Shown piece by piece: positions 1 through 7,575 of a stretch of 35,227 nucleotides of DNA. The stretch is from positions 1-35,227 of IMG/VR virus record IMGVR_UViG_3300024517_000057; one strand, 5' to 3'. The stretch's first letter is position 1. Each line of letters starts with the position of its first letter. Source of the DNA: a virus. The position numbers and the translations under genes were made by a program. The notes below the pieces were generated by a model. It saw only the letters and a list, made by a program, of their open reading frames with translations. It was not told where the DNA came from and searched no databases.

Positions 1-113
1 ATGCCAAAGATGGACACGATCAATACTTATTTGTCCAGAAAGAAAATCCCGTATGAAAATGACGAGGTAATTATTGAAAAATTCAGAATAAAACGTAAAA
101 CATATAAAAGATA
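1..113 (+). repeat. Terminal direct repeat, left copy
   Basis: Bases 1-113 match 34434-34546 with one substitution (A at 109, C at 34542). With the second matching block (118-300 against 35045-35227) this shows that the two ends of the window overlap on a circular or circularly permuted genome. Confidence 0.9.
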
Positions 114-114
114 A
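1..114 (+). CDS. 3' part of a small early protein gene (left-edge copy)
   Basis: The window opens inside this gene. The 37 codons up to TAA match residues 30-66 of the intact 66-residue gene at 34347-34547, and bases 1-113 differ from 34434-34546 at one position. The ATG at base 1 is an internal methionine of the full gene, so this is an edge fragment and not a separate gene. It lies three bases upstream of the recombinase gene, as expected in a tight operon. I do not recognise the family. Confidence 0.8.
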   Translation: MPKMDTINTYLSRKKIPYENDEVIIEKFRIKRKTYKR

Positions 115-117
115 ATT

Positions 118-888
118 ATGAGTAACGCAGAAAACAAATTGCAGCTTTATACTAAAGTTGCCGAGCTGACAGGCTACGAAAAAAACCAAGTCGCTGTTAT
201 CCAGCAGAATGTCGCAAAAGGAACAACAGCCTCTGAACTGGCTTATTTCCTCAACGTATGCCAGACGATGGAGCTAAATCCATTTAATAAGGAGGTCTGG
301 TGCTATAAGGATGGCAAAGGAAATTTATTAATCTTTGCTGGTCGGGATGGATTTCTTTCCAAAGCTCAAAAGAATCCAGCGTTTAACGGAATTAGATCGT
401 CAGAGATACGAGAAAATGACGAATGGGAGCTGGACATACCAAACGCACAGATAACGCATAAGATCACAGGAAAACAAGCCGAGAGAGGTGCAATCGTTGG
501 AGCTTATGCAATGATCTTTCGAAAAGGTGGAGAACCGACTATCGAATGGGCGGAGTTTGACACTTATAACAAACGATATTCCGCTTGGAAATCGCATCCA
601 GCGGAAATGATTAAAAAAGTGGCAGAGGCACACGCATTAAAAAAGGCTTTCGGGATCTCTGGCATACAATCAGAATACGACTGGGATGTTAAAAACGGAG
701 TAGCAAAACCAATTCACACAGAAAATGTCGAGGCAAAAATTGTAATGTCTGACGATGAAATGAAAGCCAAAATAAAAGCGATTAACGATCACGATGAACT
801 GGTTGATTTTGCTTTAAATAATGAGATTGACAAAGATCCAGAGCTGTCGGAACTTGTCAGAGGTCGCATAACAGAATTAAATCCATAA
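118..888 (+). CDS. bet: Bet/RecT-family single-strand annealing protein
   Basis: This 256-residue protein has the layout of the phage Bet/RecT annealases, which pair complementary single strands during phage recombination and replication. Visible family signatures are MELNPFNKEVW (residues 51-61), the GRDGFLSKAQKNPAFNG block (75-91) and the helix PAEMIKKVAEAHALKKAFGI (161-180). The acidic tail (about 205-256) resembles the C-terminal part that contacts partner proteins in this family. It starts three bases after the preceding stop. On the circle it lies downstream of the RecE-like nuclease operon (30565), its natural partner. The first 75 bases differ from the copy at 35045, while the next 110 or so are identical. 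Confidence 0.92.
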   Translation: MSNAENKLQLYTKVAELTGYEKNQVAVIQQNVAKGTTASELAYFLNVCQTMELNPFNKEVWCYKDGKGNLLIFAGRDGFLSKAQKNPAFNGIRSSEIRENDEWELDIPNAQITHKITGKQAERGAIVGAYAMIFRKGGEPTIEWAEFDTYNKRYSAWKSHPAEMIKKVAEAHALKKAFGISGIQSEYDWDVKNGVAKPIHTENVEAKIVMSDDEMKAKIKAINDHDELVDFALNNEIDKDPELSELVRGRITELNP

Positions 889-904
889 AAAAAACACAGA
901 AAAA

Positions 905-1180
905 ATGAAAGAATTTTACGAAAAACGAAGTGCCAGACAAGTGGCAGAAAAAGAGAGGCTCAGAAGAAAAATATTGGATATAAGGGAAGAAGTTTGGACT
1001 TTAGAACTAAAGCTGATTTCCCCGATTGACAGGGTTGACCTCATTTTAAAAAAGTTCGATTATTACACCGAATGTCCACAAACACAAGGCTATCTAAAAA
1101 CACAGCTGGAGAACATACAAACAGAGCTGGATCAAATAAAGCAGCTAAAAATCAACACCGAATATCTCGATCTGTTATGA
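905..1180 (+). CDS. Hypothetical early protein, helical
   Basis: A 91-residue, charged protein that is probably mostly helical or coiled coil (long Lys/Glu/Leu runs at residues 5-45 and 65-88). No family is recognised. It has the early-gene start context CACAG followed by As and ATG at 905. The stop overlaps the next start (ATGA at 1177-1180), so the two are probably translationally coupled. By position it belongs to the recombination/replication operon. Confidence 0.7.
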   Translation: MKEFYEKRSARQVAEKERLRRKILDIREEVWTLELKLISPIDRVDLILKKFDYYTECPQTQGYLKTQLENIQTELDQIKQLKINTEYLDLL

Positions 1181-1470
1181 AAATTCTAAAAAATAAGGAA
1201 ATTGTTAGAAAGATTTTAATCAAATTTCCAAAAACAAGGGATTGCGACAAAAAATTAATAGCTCGATTTTGGAGCTGGGAAAAACGGAAAAAAAACATCA
1301 CAGGCGATTTTCTGGAGGAATTTTACAAGGGCAAATTCGCCAATCCTGAAACAATCCGCAGAACTAGAGCAAAGCTCCAAGAGAACGAGCCAGAGCTAAG
1401 AGGCAAAAACTACAAAATCAGACAGGGAAAAGAACAGGAGGAAACGAGATCGGAAATGCGGAATAATTAA
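1177..1470 (+). CDS. Conserved phage hypothetical protein
   Basis: This 97-residue basic protein starts at the ATG that overlaps the upstream stop. A longer reading from 1072 is possible, but it overlaps the previous gene by over 100 bases and lacks a start context. The region NPETIRRTRAKLQE followed by ELRGKNY (about residues 57-77) resembles a short motif I associate with small proteins of phage replication regions, whose role is unknown. The high Lys/Arg content suggests nucleic-acid binding, but this is inference. Confidence 0.7.
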   Translation: MKILKNKEIVRKILIKFPKTRDCDKKLIARFWSWEKRKKNITGDFLEEFYKGKFANPETIRRTRAKLQENEPELRGKNYKIRQGKEQEETRSEMRNN

Positions 1471-1481
1471 AAACACAGAAA

Positions 1482-1724
1482 ATGACACAGAAACAAAATC
1501 ATTTGTCGCTAGACTACTGGATCGGCTATCTGGAAAATCTGCACGAATTTAAAGAGAACGGAAAAAAAGATTTCTGGAAACAATCGTCAGAACCGATCGA
1601 GCTGGTTTACAATGTTGAATCTGTATTAACACCAGTTGACGAGAGCAAAATTGACGCAGAAATAGATCGGTGCAAAGCCATTATTTCAATTCTTTCTTAT
1701 AAATTTGAGGTCTATGCAGATTGA
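1482..1724 (+). CDS. Hypothetical early protein
   Basis: An 80-residue protein starting directly after CACAGAAA. No recognised domain. The N-terminal half is aromatic and acidic (DYWIGYLENLHEF), and the C-terminal half is a predicted helix. Its stop lies 11 bases inside the next gene, as is usual for a packed operon. Confidence 0.65.
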   Translation: MTQKQNHLSLDYWIGYLENLHEFKENGKKDFWKQSSEPIELVYNVESVLTPVDESKIDAEIDRCKAIISILSYKFEVYAD

Positions 1725-2490
1725 CACAGAAAACCAAGAACAGCCACACGGAAACTGGATGGCTGTAATTCCAGCGACGATTTTATTTGATAATGAGCTT
1801 AACGACAGGGATAAAATTATCTATGCGATAATATCCAATTTGACACACGAAAGAGGCTATTGCTGGGCATCAAACAAATATCTGGCACAGAAACTCGATT
1901 GTAATGCTAAAACTATCTCCAGAGCCATTAAAAAGCTATCCGATAGAAATTACATTGACGTTGAAATGCTAACTAATCAATCTGGAACATCCAGAATTAT
2001 TCGTTTAGAGGGTGCAGTTTATTTTGCTAAATCTCAAATGCGGACAAAAATGTCCACAGGGGTATGGACAAATTTGTCTAGGGGTATGGACAAAAATGTC
2101 CAGCATAATAGTATAGTAAAATATAATAGTATTAATAAGAATATTAATACATCTGGAGTTAATGAAAAAACGACATCTAAGCTATTGAAATTTATAAATG
2201 ATAGATACAGCCGTAATTTTAGAAAGATCAACGCAAATCGCTTAAAAATGCGTTTAAAAACGTATTCGCTGGATGAAATTCTAATGGCAATCGAAAACGC
2301 ACACGCTGATAAATTTCATATTGATTCAAAATTCAAGTATCTTACTCCAGAGTATTTTACAAGGAATGACGATATTATCGATAAATGGCTGAACACAAAA
2401 CCACAGAAAAATGAAGAAACAGGAAAAACAACTTTCTCCGACTGGGCAAAATCAGTTAGCTCCGAGCTGGGATGGTCTGATACCGATTAG
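1714..2490 (+). CDS. Winged-helix replication initiator-like protein
   Basis: A 258-residue protein with two domains and a linker. Residues 50-85 form a helix-turn-helix of the HTH_36 type (CWASNKYLAQKL, then KTISRAIKKLSDRNYI). Residues 155-228 match the layout of the conserved phage C-terminal domain found in DnaD-like replication proteins (LLKFINDRYSRNFR, then KYLTPEYF and IIDKWLN). The Asn-rich linker (107-150) is encoded by three palindromic repeats and an AT-rich stretch that look like an origin. This is the arrangement of lambda gene O. The ATG at 1714 is preferred to an in-frame TTG at 1705. It probably recruits host replication proteins, since no phage polymerase is present. Confidence 0.8.
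   Translation: MQIDTENQEQPHGNWMAVIPATILFDNELNDRDKIIYAIISNLTHERGYCWASNKYLAQKLDCNAKTISRAIKKLSDRNYIDVEMLTNQSGTSRIIRLEGAVYFAKSQMRTKMSTGVWTNLSRGMDKNVQHNSIVKYNSINKNINTSGVNEKTTSKLLKFINDRYSRNFRKINANRLKMRLKTYSLDEILMAIENAHADKFHIDSKFKYLTPEYFTRNDDIIDKWLNTKPQKNEETGKTTFSDWAKSVSSELGWSDTD
2041..2152. other. Candidate replication origin: three iterons plus AT-rich stretch
   Basis: Three dyad repeats of the form GGACAAANNTGTCC lie at 2042-2055, 2066-2079 and 2088-2101, spaced 24 and 22 bases, about two helical turns. The middle one contains the perfect palindrome GACAAATTTGTC. They are followed at 2104-2152 by a stretch made almost only of A and T, suitable for duplex opening. All of it lies in the linker-coding part of the putative initiator gene, as in lambdoid origins. 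Function is inferred. Confidence 0.6.
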
Positions 2491-3091
2491 AAAAACTCAC
2501 GAGGCTGATATTCAGAAGGCAATTACATACGGTTGTATGCTAGTCGGATTAAAGCCAGAGCCGTTGGAAATTACAATCGTGAGCAAATTCGTAAAAGACA
2601 ATTTTAAAAATCTGACTATAAAAAATGTAATCAAAGCATTTGAGATAAACAGCTCTGGAAAGTATTGGGAAACAATCGAGCCATACGGAGTTTTAGACAC
2701 AATTTTTATCGGCAAGATCCTACGCAATTACACAGAGGAAAAAAGAAAATATCTGGTCAGACAAAAACAGAAAGCAAACCAAAAACGACTGGCAGAGGGA
2801 AAACCAGCGACAAATGAAACAGCAAAAAAATATTTGGATCTAATCAGAGCCGAAATAATAACCCATAACAAGCCACAGGAACAACAGCCAGAGAGCAAAG
2901 AAATCAATCGGAACACGCTGAAACAAGATGTGGAGGATTACGCAAAAATTCTTCCAGATATGTCCAAAGGCGATTTGAAAAATCTATTGCACAACTGCAA
3001 AAAATCCGTAACTTTCGGACTGGATGGAACTCGGTACAATCCATACAACGAACTAATAAATAAAATCGAGAACGAAATGAAAAAAAGATAA
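2411..3091 (+). CDS. Hypothetical replication-module protein, possible helicase loader
   Basis: A 226-residue protein whose gene overlaps the initiator gene by 80 bases in another frame. The start at 2411 is supported by the CACAGAAAA-ATG context. Residues 31-108 are a folded, mostly helical domain ending in IGKILRNYTEEKR. Residues 108-190 are basic, low-complexity and probably helical, and the C terminus is a second small helical domain. I see no Walker A motif, so it is not a DnaC-type ATPase. The lambda P-like loader role is inferred only from its position after the initiator. Confidence 0.6.
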   Translation: MKKQEKQLSPTGQNQLAPSWDGLIPIRKTHEADIQKAITYGCMLVGLKPEPLEITIVSKFVKDNFKNLTIKNVIKAFEINSSGKYWETIEPYGVLDTIFIGKILRNYTEEKRKYLVRQKQKANQKRLAEGKPATNETAKKYLDLIRAEIITHNKPQEQQPESKEINRNTLKQDVEDYAKILPDMSKGDLKNLLHNCKKSVTFGLDGTRYNPYNELINKIENEMKKR

Positions 3092-3301
3092 ATGAGTGAT
3101 TATAAAATAAAAGACGTTTGTTATCCGAAAAACTACAAAACAAACACAGGAGAGGAAAAAACCAGATGGCTGAAAATCGGCACATCGTTCGAAAAGGATG
3201 GTAAACAATCAATCGAAATTTCAGCATTTCCGCTGGATGCAATCGGCAAAGGAGAATTAAAACTCCAGATATTCGAAAGACCAGAAAAAAATCCAATATG
3301 A
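3092..3301 (+). CDS. Small conserved phage protein
   Basis: A 69-residue protein beginning one codon after the previous stop. Its layout (GEEKTRWLKIGTSFEKDGK, then a hydrophobic block, then KLQIFERPE) resembles short all-beta proteins common in phage and plasmid replication regions with no assigned function. The stop overlaps the next start (ATGA at 3298-3301). Confidence 0.65.
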   Translation: MSDYKIKDVCYPKNYKTNTGEEKTRWLKIGTSFEKDGKQSIEISAFPLDAIGKGELKLQIFERPEKNPI

Positions 3302-3456
3302 GAACAGCTATATCAATCGGTTTTGTTATCAGCTGGAATTTATCAACGTGGTGGAGCTGGTCGCTGGGAGGTCTGTTTATCGCTGTATGCGTTTTAATTG
3401 ATCTCTGGGTGTCATCAGACCAGATTAACGAATACAATGCCCGAAGATCTTCATAA
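3298..3456 (+). CDS. Small membrane protein
   Basis: A 52-residue ORF starting at an ATG that overlaps the upstream TGA. Residues 4-40 are strongly hydrophobic and Trp-rich (WNLSTWWSWSLGG, then FIAVCVLIDLWV), which could be one long or two short membrane segments. A charged tail follows. The coupling and the hydrophobic pattern support a real gene. Function unknown. Confidence 0.6.
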   Translation: MRTAISIGFVISWNLSTWWSWSLGGLFIAVCVLIDLWVSSDQINEYNARRSS

Positions 3457-3613
3457 GGAGCTGCAAAATCTGTTCAGCTGGAAACAGTTTTACCAATGGC
3501 AATATAACACAGCCAAAGCAAAGGAAATCCAGCAAAAAATCGATGTTGTTCAACACCTAATCGACACGAGTGAAAACTTTATAAAAAAAGATTCGTTTAA
3601 CATTAAAAAATAG
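3437..3613 (+). CDS. Hypothetical small protein
   Basis: A 58-residue helical, charged protein. I prefer the ATG at 3437, which overlaps the preceding gene by 20 bases, to an in-frame TTG at 3398. Repeated Gln/Lys residues suggest a coiled coil. It is the last gene before the late packaging genes. No homology is recognised. Confidence 0.6.
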   Translation: MPEDLHKELQNLFSWKQFYQWQYNTAKAKEIQQKIDVVQHLIDTSENFIKKDSFNIKK

Positions 3614-3618
3614 TTTCG

Positions 3619-3626
3619 TAAATTTA
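3619..3626 (+). promoter_or_regulatory. Late-type promoter box upstream of terS
   Basis: TAAATTTA (TAnnTTTR form of the Bacteroidota -7 box) ends exactly four bases before the small terminase ATG. A TTTA at 3597-3600, 18 bases upstream, can serve as the -33 element. Confidence 0.5.
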
Positions 3627-3630
3627 TACT

Positions 3631-4029
3631 ATGCCAACCGTTGAAATGAAAGCGAACAAAACGAACAACAACAAAAAGCTCGTTATCGAAGCTCTGCACA
3701 GTTCTCTCGGTGTTGTAACAGACGCATTGAAATCCACAAACCTATCGAGGACACAGTTTTATAAATGGATGAAAGACGATCAAGATTTCAGAGCCGAGGT
3801 CGATGACGTTAAAAATATTGCTCTGGATTTTGCAGAATCACAGCTATATTCTCTTATTACAGAAAAAAATCCGACAGCAGTTATTTTCTATCTAAAAACC
3901 AAAGGAAAAAACAGAGGCTACATCGAGAGAGTGGAAAACGTCAACAGCCAGAAAGATCCGTTTGCTGATATGTCAGACGATGAAATAAAAACCCGTTTAA
4001 ACGAACTCAGATCCAAACGTGATAACTAG
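3631..4029 (+). CDS. terS: Terminase small subunit
   Basis: A 132-residue protein located directly before the large terminase. Residues 15-52 form a helix-turn-helix of the terminase small subunit type (VIEALHSSLGVVTDAL, then NLSRTQFYKWMKDD). A helical oligomerisation region follows, with NPTAVIFYLKTKGKNRGY (about 81-98), a signature seen in phage small terminases. The tail DMSDDEIKTRLNELR is an acidic helix that probably contacts the large subunit. It would recognise the packaging site. The gene opens the late region and has its own TAAATTTA box. Confidence 0.85.
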   Translation: MPTVEMKANKTNNNKKLVIEALHSSLGVVTDALKSTNLSRTQFYKWMKDDQDFRAEVDDVKNIALDFAESQLYSLITEKNPTAVIFYLKTKGKNRGYIERVENVNSQKDPFADMSDDEIKTRLNELRSKRDN

Positions 4030-5434
4030 ATATGAGCTGGAGGAATTAAGGCTACTGGAGGAACTGGAGAGGCGTTCAGCAATAGATTCATTTATTGATT
4101 TTACTACGTACACGAAATCGGATTATTCAGTTCAATGGTTTCATAAATCTGTATGCGAACACATAGAGGCTTTCGAAAATAAGGAGATAAAAAAGCTGAT
4201 GATCTTTGTACCTCCACAGCACGGTAAATCGGAGCTTTCAACCAGACGTTATCCAGCGTGGACATTGGGCAGAAATCCAAATCAAAAACTGGGCGTAATA
4301 TCTTATAATCAGACAGTCGCATCCAAATTCGGAAAAGACATCCAAAGAATAATGGAGGACAGGACTTATAAAAACATTTTTCCAGACCTTAAACTGTCTG
4401 AAAATCTGCGACACGGCTACTTAAAAAACAGTACCGAATTTGAAATACCAGATTTCAGAGGCTCTTTAGTTTCCATCGGTGTCGGTGGAGCTTTGACATC
4501 CAGACAGATTGACAAACTTATTATTGACGATATTTACAAAGATTCAAAAGAGGCGTGGAGTCCGACAGTCCGAGCCTCTGTCTGGGATTGGTTTACATCC
4601 GTAGCGGAAACCAGATTGCACAACGACAGCCAGATTTTAGTTGTCTTTACCAGATGGCACGAATACGATTTAGCTGGGCGATTGTTACAGGATGAAGCAG
4701 ACGAGTGGGAAATTGTCAGCTTTCCATCAATCAAGATAGGCAGACCAACGAAAAAAGATCCAAGAAAAAACGGGGAGGCTCTCTGGGAAAACAGACACAG
4801 CAAAGAAAAACTAATGAAAGTTAAGCGGAAAAGTCCAGTCGTATTCGCTAATTTATATCAGCAAGATCCAAAGCCACAGGAGGGATTATTATACACTAGA
4901 TTTCAGACGTATAAAAAGCTCCCAGATGAATCAGAAAGAGGAATGATAAAAGCGTATTGCGACACAGCGGACACGGGTTCTGACTATCTTTGTTCGGTTG
5001 TTTATATGGAGTCTAATCAACGAGCTTTTGTTCTGGATGTTATTTACACACAAGATCCGATTGAAATCACAGAGGATCTAGTCGCTGACCAGTACACCAA
5101 ACACCAAGTTAACGAGGCTGTAATCGAGTCCAATGCTGGAGGTCGGAGCTTTGGCAGAAATGTCGAAAGACTTTTATCTGAAATGGGCAATATTAAAACG
5201 CATATTGTACCCTATTACCAATCCAAAAACAAAGTAACCAGAATTATAACAGAGGCATCAGCCGTTCAAAATGCTGTATATTTTCCCGAATATTGGCAGA
5301 CTAAATTCCCAGAGTTTTACGATGCTATGACGAAATACGGTCGCACAGGAAAGAACGAACACGATGACGCACCAGATACGATTACTGGAGTCGTTGAGGA
5401 ACTACAAAGAACTGAACAAGCCTTTATTTTATAG
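4019..5434 (+). CDS. terL: Terminase large subunit (packaging ATPase/nuclease)
   Basis: A 471-residue TerL. The Walker A motif is PPQHGKSE (65-72), and the Walker B is LIIDD (167-171) in the usual spacing. The TRWHEYD segment (211-217) is typical of this family. The C-terminal RNase H-like nuclease shows acidic positions in YCDTADTGSDY (313-323), ESNAGG (370-375) and HDDAPDT (448-454). It pumps DNA into the prohead and cuts it. The start is GTG at 4019, overlapping terS by 11 bases. No in-frame ATG lies nearby. Confidence 0.95.
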   Translation: MITRYELEELRLLEELERRSAIDSFIDFTTYTKSDYSVQWFHKSVCEHIEAFENKEIKKLMIFVPPQHGKSELSTRRYPAWTLGRNPNQKLGVISYNQTVASKFGKDIQRIMEDRTYKNIFPDLKLSENLRHGYLKNSTEFEIPDFRGSLVSIGVGGALTSRQIDKLIIDDIYKDSKEAWSPTVRASVWDWFTSVAETRLHNDSQILVVFTRWHEYDLAGRLLQDEADEWEIVSFPSIKIGRPTKKDPRKNGEALWENRHSKEKLMKVKRKSPVVFANLYQQDPKPQEGLLYTRFQTYKKLPDESERGMIKAYCDTADTGSDYLCSVVYMESNQRAFVLDVIYTQDPIEITEDLVADQYTKHQVNEAVIESNAGGRSFGRNVERLLSEMGNIKTHIVPYYQSKNKVTRIITEASAVQNAVYFPEYWQTKFPEFYDAMTKYGRTGKNEHDDAPDTITGVVEELQRTEQAFIL

Positions 5435-5447
5435 TTTGGAAAATCGT

Positions 5448-5455
5448 TATATTTG
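5448..5455 (+). promoter_or_regulatory. Late-type promoter box upstream of portal gene
   Basis: TATATTTG ends four bases before the portal ATG at 5460. A transcript from it would begin at or next to the start codon. The -33 element is not clear. Confidence 0.55.
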
Positions 5456-5459
5456 ACCT

Positions 5460-6743
5460 ATGAATCTGCTCCAAAAACTTTTAACAAGGGTTTCCATTCC
5501 GTTCGATAGATTAGATGGCAACAAGTATTTTACCTCAATTCTGCAATATGTTGGCTTTAATCGTCTGGTTTTTGATCCAGTAAACAAGACAAAATTAATC
5601 GCTGACGGCTATTCACAAACCAACGATGTTTATTCTATCGTCAGCAAAATAAGTCGATCCGCTGCGTCTGTTAAATGGTATGTGGAGGAAGTTTTTGACG
5701 ATGGCACAACAGAAAGAGTCTACGACTCCAGAGCAAACGAAATTTTAGCCTGTCCGAATCGTTTGGAAACTTGGTCGGAGTTCATCGAGGGGCATTTAAC
5801 ATATCGGCTAACTACTGGAGATTCATACGTTTACGGCTTACAGCCAGAGGGGTTTCCATACTTTGCAGAGCTGAACAATTTACAAGCTCAATATGTGGTT
5901 ATTGTAACAGGAAATGACATTGATCCGATTGCTGGTTATAGAATGGAGTGGGATAATTCAATGATAAAATTTTCAAATGACGAGGTACTGCATTTAAAAT
6001 ACATCAATCCAGCTGGTTATCAGTCAGATAGTTTATACGGTTTGAGTCCATTATCAGCAGCAATAAAGGTCTGGAAAACATCAAATGAACGCTGGGAGGC
6101 ATCCGCAAACGTTCTGGCAAACAAAGGTATTTCGGGCATCTTGTCGGATGAATCAGAAAGACCGATGCGACCAGATGAAGCAGCAGACCTCCAGACACAG
6201 GCTAACAGCGAAATGGGAGGTTCTAGCAAGTTCGGTCGGATAAGAGTTTCAAATAAAAAATTAAGGTTCTTACAGCTTGGATTATCGCCACAGGATTTAC
6301 AACTCTTGGAACAGGGCGTCATCGCTTTGCGTTCATTGTGTAATTCCTTTCACGTTGACAGCTCACTTTTCAATGATCCAGAAAACAAAACATATTCAAA
6401 TCGAAAAGAGGCTGAAAAATCATTTTGGACAGACGCTGTAATTCCAGAGCTTGAAAAGACAAAGCAAGGTTTAAACGATTGGCTGATGCAAGGCATATCC
6501 GAATTTGAAAACAGAACTTTGCGTTTAGGCTACGATACAAACCAAATCGAGGCATTACAGCCAGATATTCATTTGAGAGCTGACAGGCTATCTAAATTAA
6601 GGCTGTCGGGCATAATAACGGGCAACGATGCAAGACGAGAACTAGGATTACCAGAGATCGAAGCGGAGGAAATGAACGAGGTATTTATTCCAACCAGCCA
6701 ACAGCAAATCGACTTAACTGATAATCGGAACGCTGAAAATTAA
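5460..6743 (+). CDS. Portal protein, HK97 family
   Basis: A 427-residue portal that forms the dodecameric ring through which DNA enters and leaves the head. Family features are the block NDVYSIVSKISRSAASVKWY near residues 58-77 and the helical segment SLYGLSPLSAAIKVWKTSNE followed by an Ala-rich helix with GISGIL (about 190-228). The C-terminal part has LRADRLSKLRLSGIITGNDA, then REL and GLPE. Length is normal for HK97-type portals. It sits between terL and the protease, the standard order. Confidence 0.93.
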   Translation: MNLLQKLLTRVSIPFDRLDGNKYFTSILQYVGFNRLVFDPVNKTKLIADGYSQTNDVYSIVSKISRSAASVKWYVEEVFDDGTTERVYDSRANEILACPNRLETWSEFIEGHLTYRLTTGDSYVYGLQPEGFPYFAELNNLQAQYVVIVTGNDIDPIAGYRMEWDNSMIKFSNDEVLHLKYINPAGYQSDSLYGLSPLSAAIKVWKTSNERWEASANVLANKGISGILSDESERPMRPDEAADLQTQANSEMGGSSKFGRIRVSNKKLRFLQLGLSPQDLQLLEQGVIALRSLCNSFHVDSSLFNDPENKTYSNRKEAEKSFWTDAVIPELEKTKQGLNDWLMQGISEFENRTLRLGYDTNQIEALQPDIHLRADRLSKLRLSGIITGNDARRELGLPEIEAEEMNEVFIPTSQQQIDLTDNRNAEN

Positions 6744-6751
6744 TATATTTG
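6744..6751 (+). promoter_or_regulatory. Late-type promoter box upstream of protease gene
   Basis: TATATTTG ends four bases before the ATG at 6756, the same geometry as at 5448. It overlaps the end of the portal gene. No clear TTTG lies at -33. Confidence 0.5.
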
Positions 6752-6755
6752 TAAT

Positions 6756-7571
6756 ATGGCTCAAAAAAGTAAAACACACAATTATCGAAATATGGCTGAT
6801 AGTCTGGTCATTAAAGATGTTGATACTAAATCGGGAATAGTCGCTGGATATTTTTCAGCAACTGGGAACATCGACGCAGATGGCGATTTGATCGAGAAAG
6901 GTGCGTTTTCAAAATCCATACAAGAAAGGGGAGCAGACACAACGAGCAATCGTAAAATATCACATTTAGCGTTTCACGATGTCCGCAGACCAGTTGGCGA
7001 TATTCAAGTATTAAAAGAGGATGATCACGGTCTTTATTTCGAGTCGAAAATGGGCAGCCATACAGACGGACAGAATGCGTTGAAAATGTACGATTCTGGA
7101 ATTATCAGAGAACATTCAATCGGGTTTCAGTACATCGGAGATAAAACCAAGTGGATTGAGCTGGAGGATGGCTCGACTGATTTGCCGATGACTGAACAGG
7201 GCAAAGATTTTGTTTCATCAATGGCTGGTTATTACCAGATTTCAGAGGTCAAATTATGGGAGGGTTCATTCGTTACTTTTGGAGCAAACAGCGAAACACC
7301 GAGCTTTGGAGTTATCAAAAGTTTAGCACAGAAAAAAACAATGTTAGCAGAGATTAACGAGCGGATGAATTTGATCCGTAAAGAAATCTGCAATGGTACT
7401 TATTCGGATTCAGTATTTTCAATGCTCGACACCGAATTAGCATATGTCCAAGAGTGTTATAATTCACTTGTTACAATAGAGCCATCGGTCAAAGATACTC
7501 TATCAGCCGAGCCGATAAAAGACGAATCTGGGCGTTTATTTTTACTCAAATCATTAATTCAAAAACCATAA
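6756..7571 (+). CDS. Prohead maturation protease, S78 family
   Basis: A 271-residue serine protease of the HK97 prohead type. It has the N-terminal GYFSATGNIDADGDLIEKGAF block (31-51), the catalytic His in LAFHD (His74), the catalytic Ser in REHSIGF (Ser121) and the later WEGSFVTFGAN stretch typical of the family. It would cleave the capsid N-terminal scaffold and itself during head maturation. The C-terminal 80 residues form a helical extension. The capsid gene follows four bases later. Confidence 0.92.
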   Translation: MAQKSKTHNYRNMADSLVIKDVDTKSGIVAGYFSATGNIDADGDLIEKGAFSKSIQERGADTTSNRKISHLAFHDVRRPVGDIQVLKEDDHGLYFESKMGSHTDGQNALKMYDSGIIREHSIGFQYIGDKTKWIELEDGSTDLPMTEQGKDFVSSMAGYYQISEVKLWEGSFVTFGANSETPSFGVIKSLAQKKTMLAEINERMNLIRKEICNGTYSDSVFSMLDTELAYVQECYNSLVTIEPSVKDTLSAEPIKDESGRLFLLKSLIQKP

Positions 7572-7575
7572 TAAA

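Noticed and set aside
1072-1176. N-terminal extension of the 1177 gene
   Set aside because: It would overlap the previous gene for 105 bases, lacks the early start signal, and the ATGA coupling at 1177 gives a better start.
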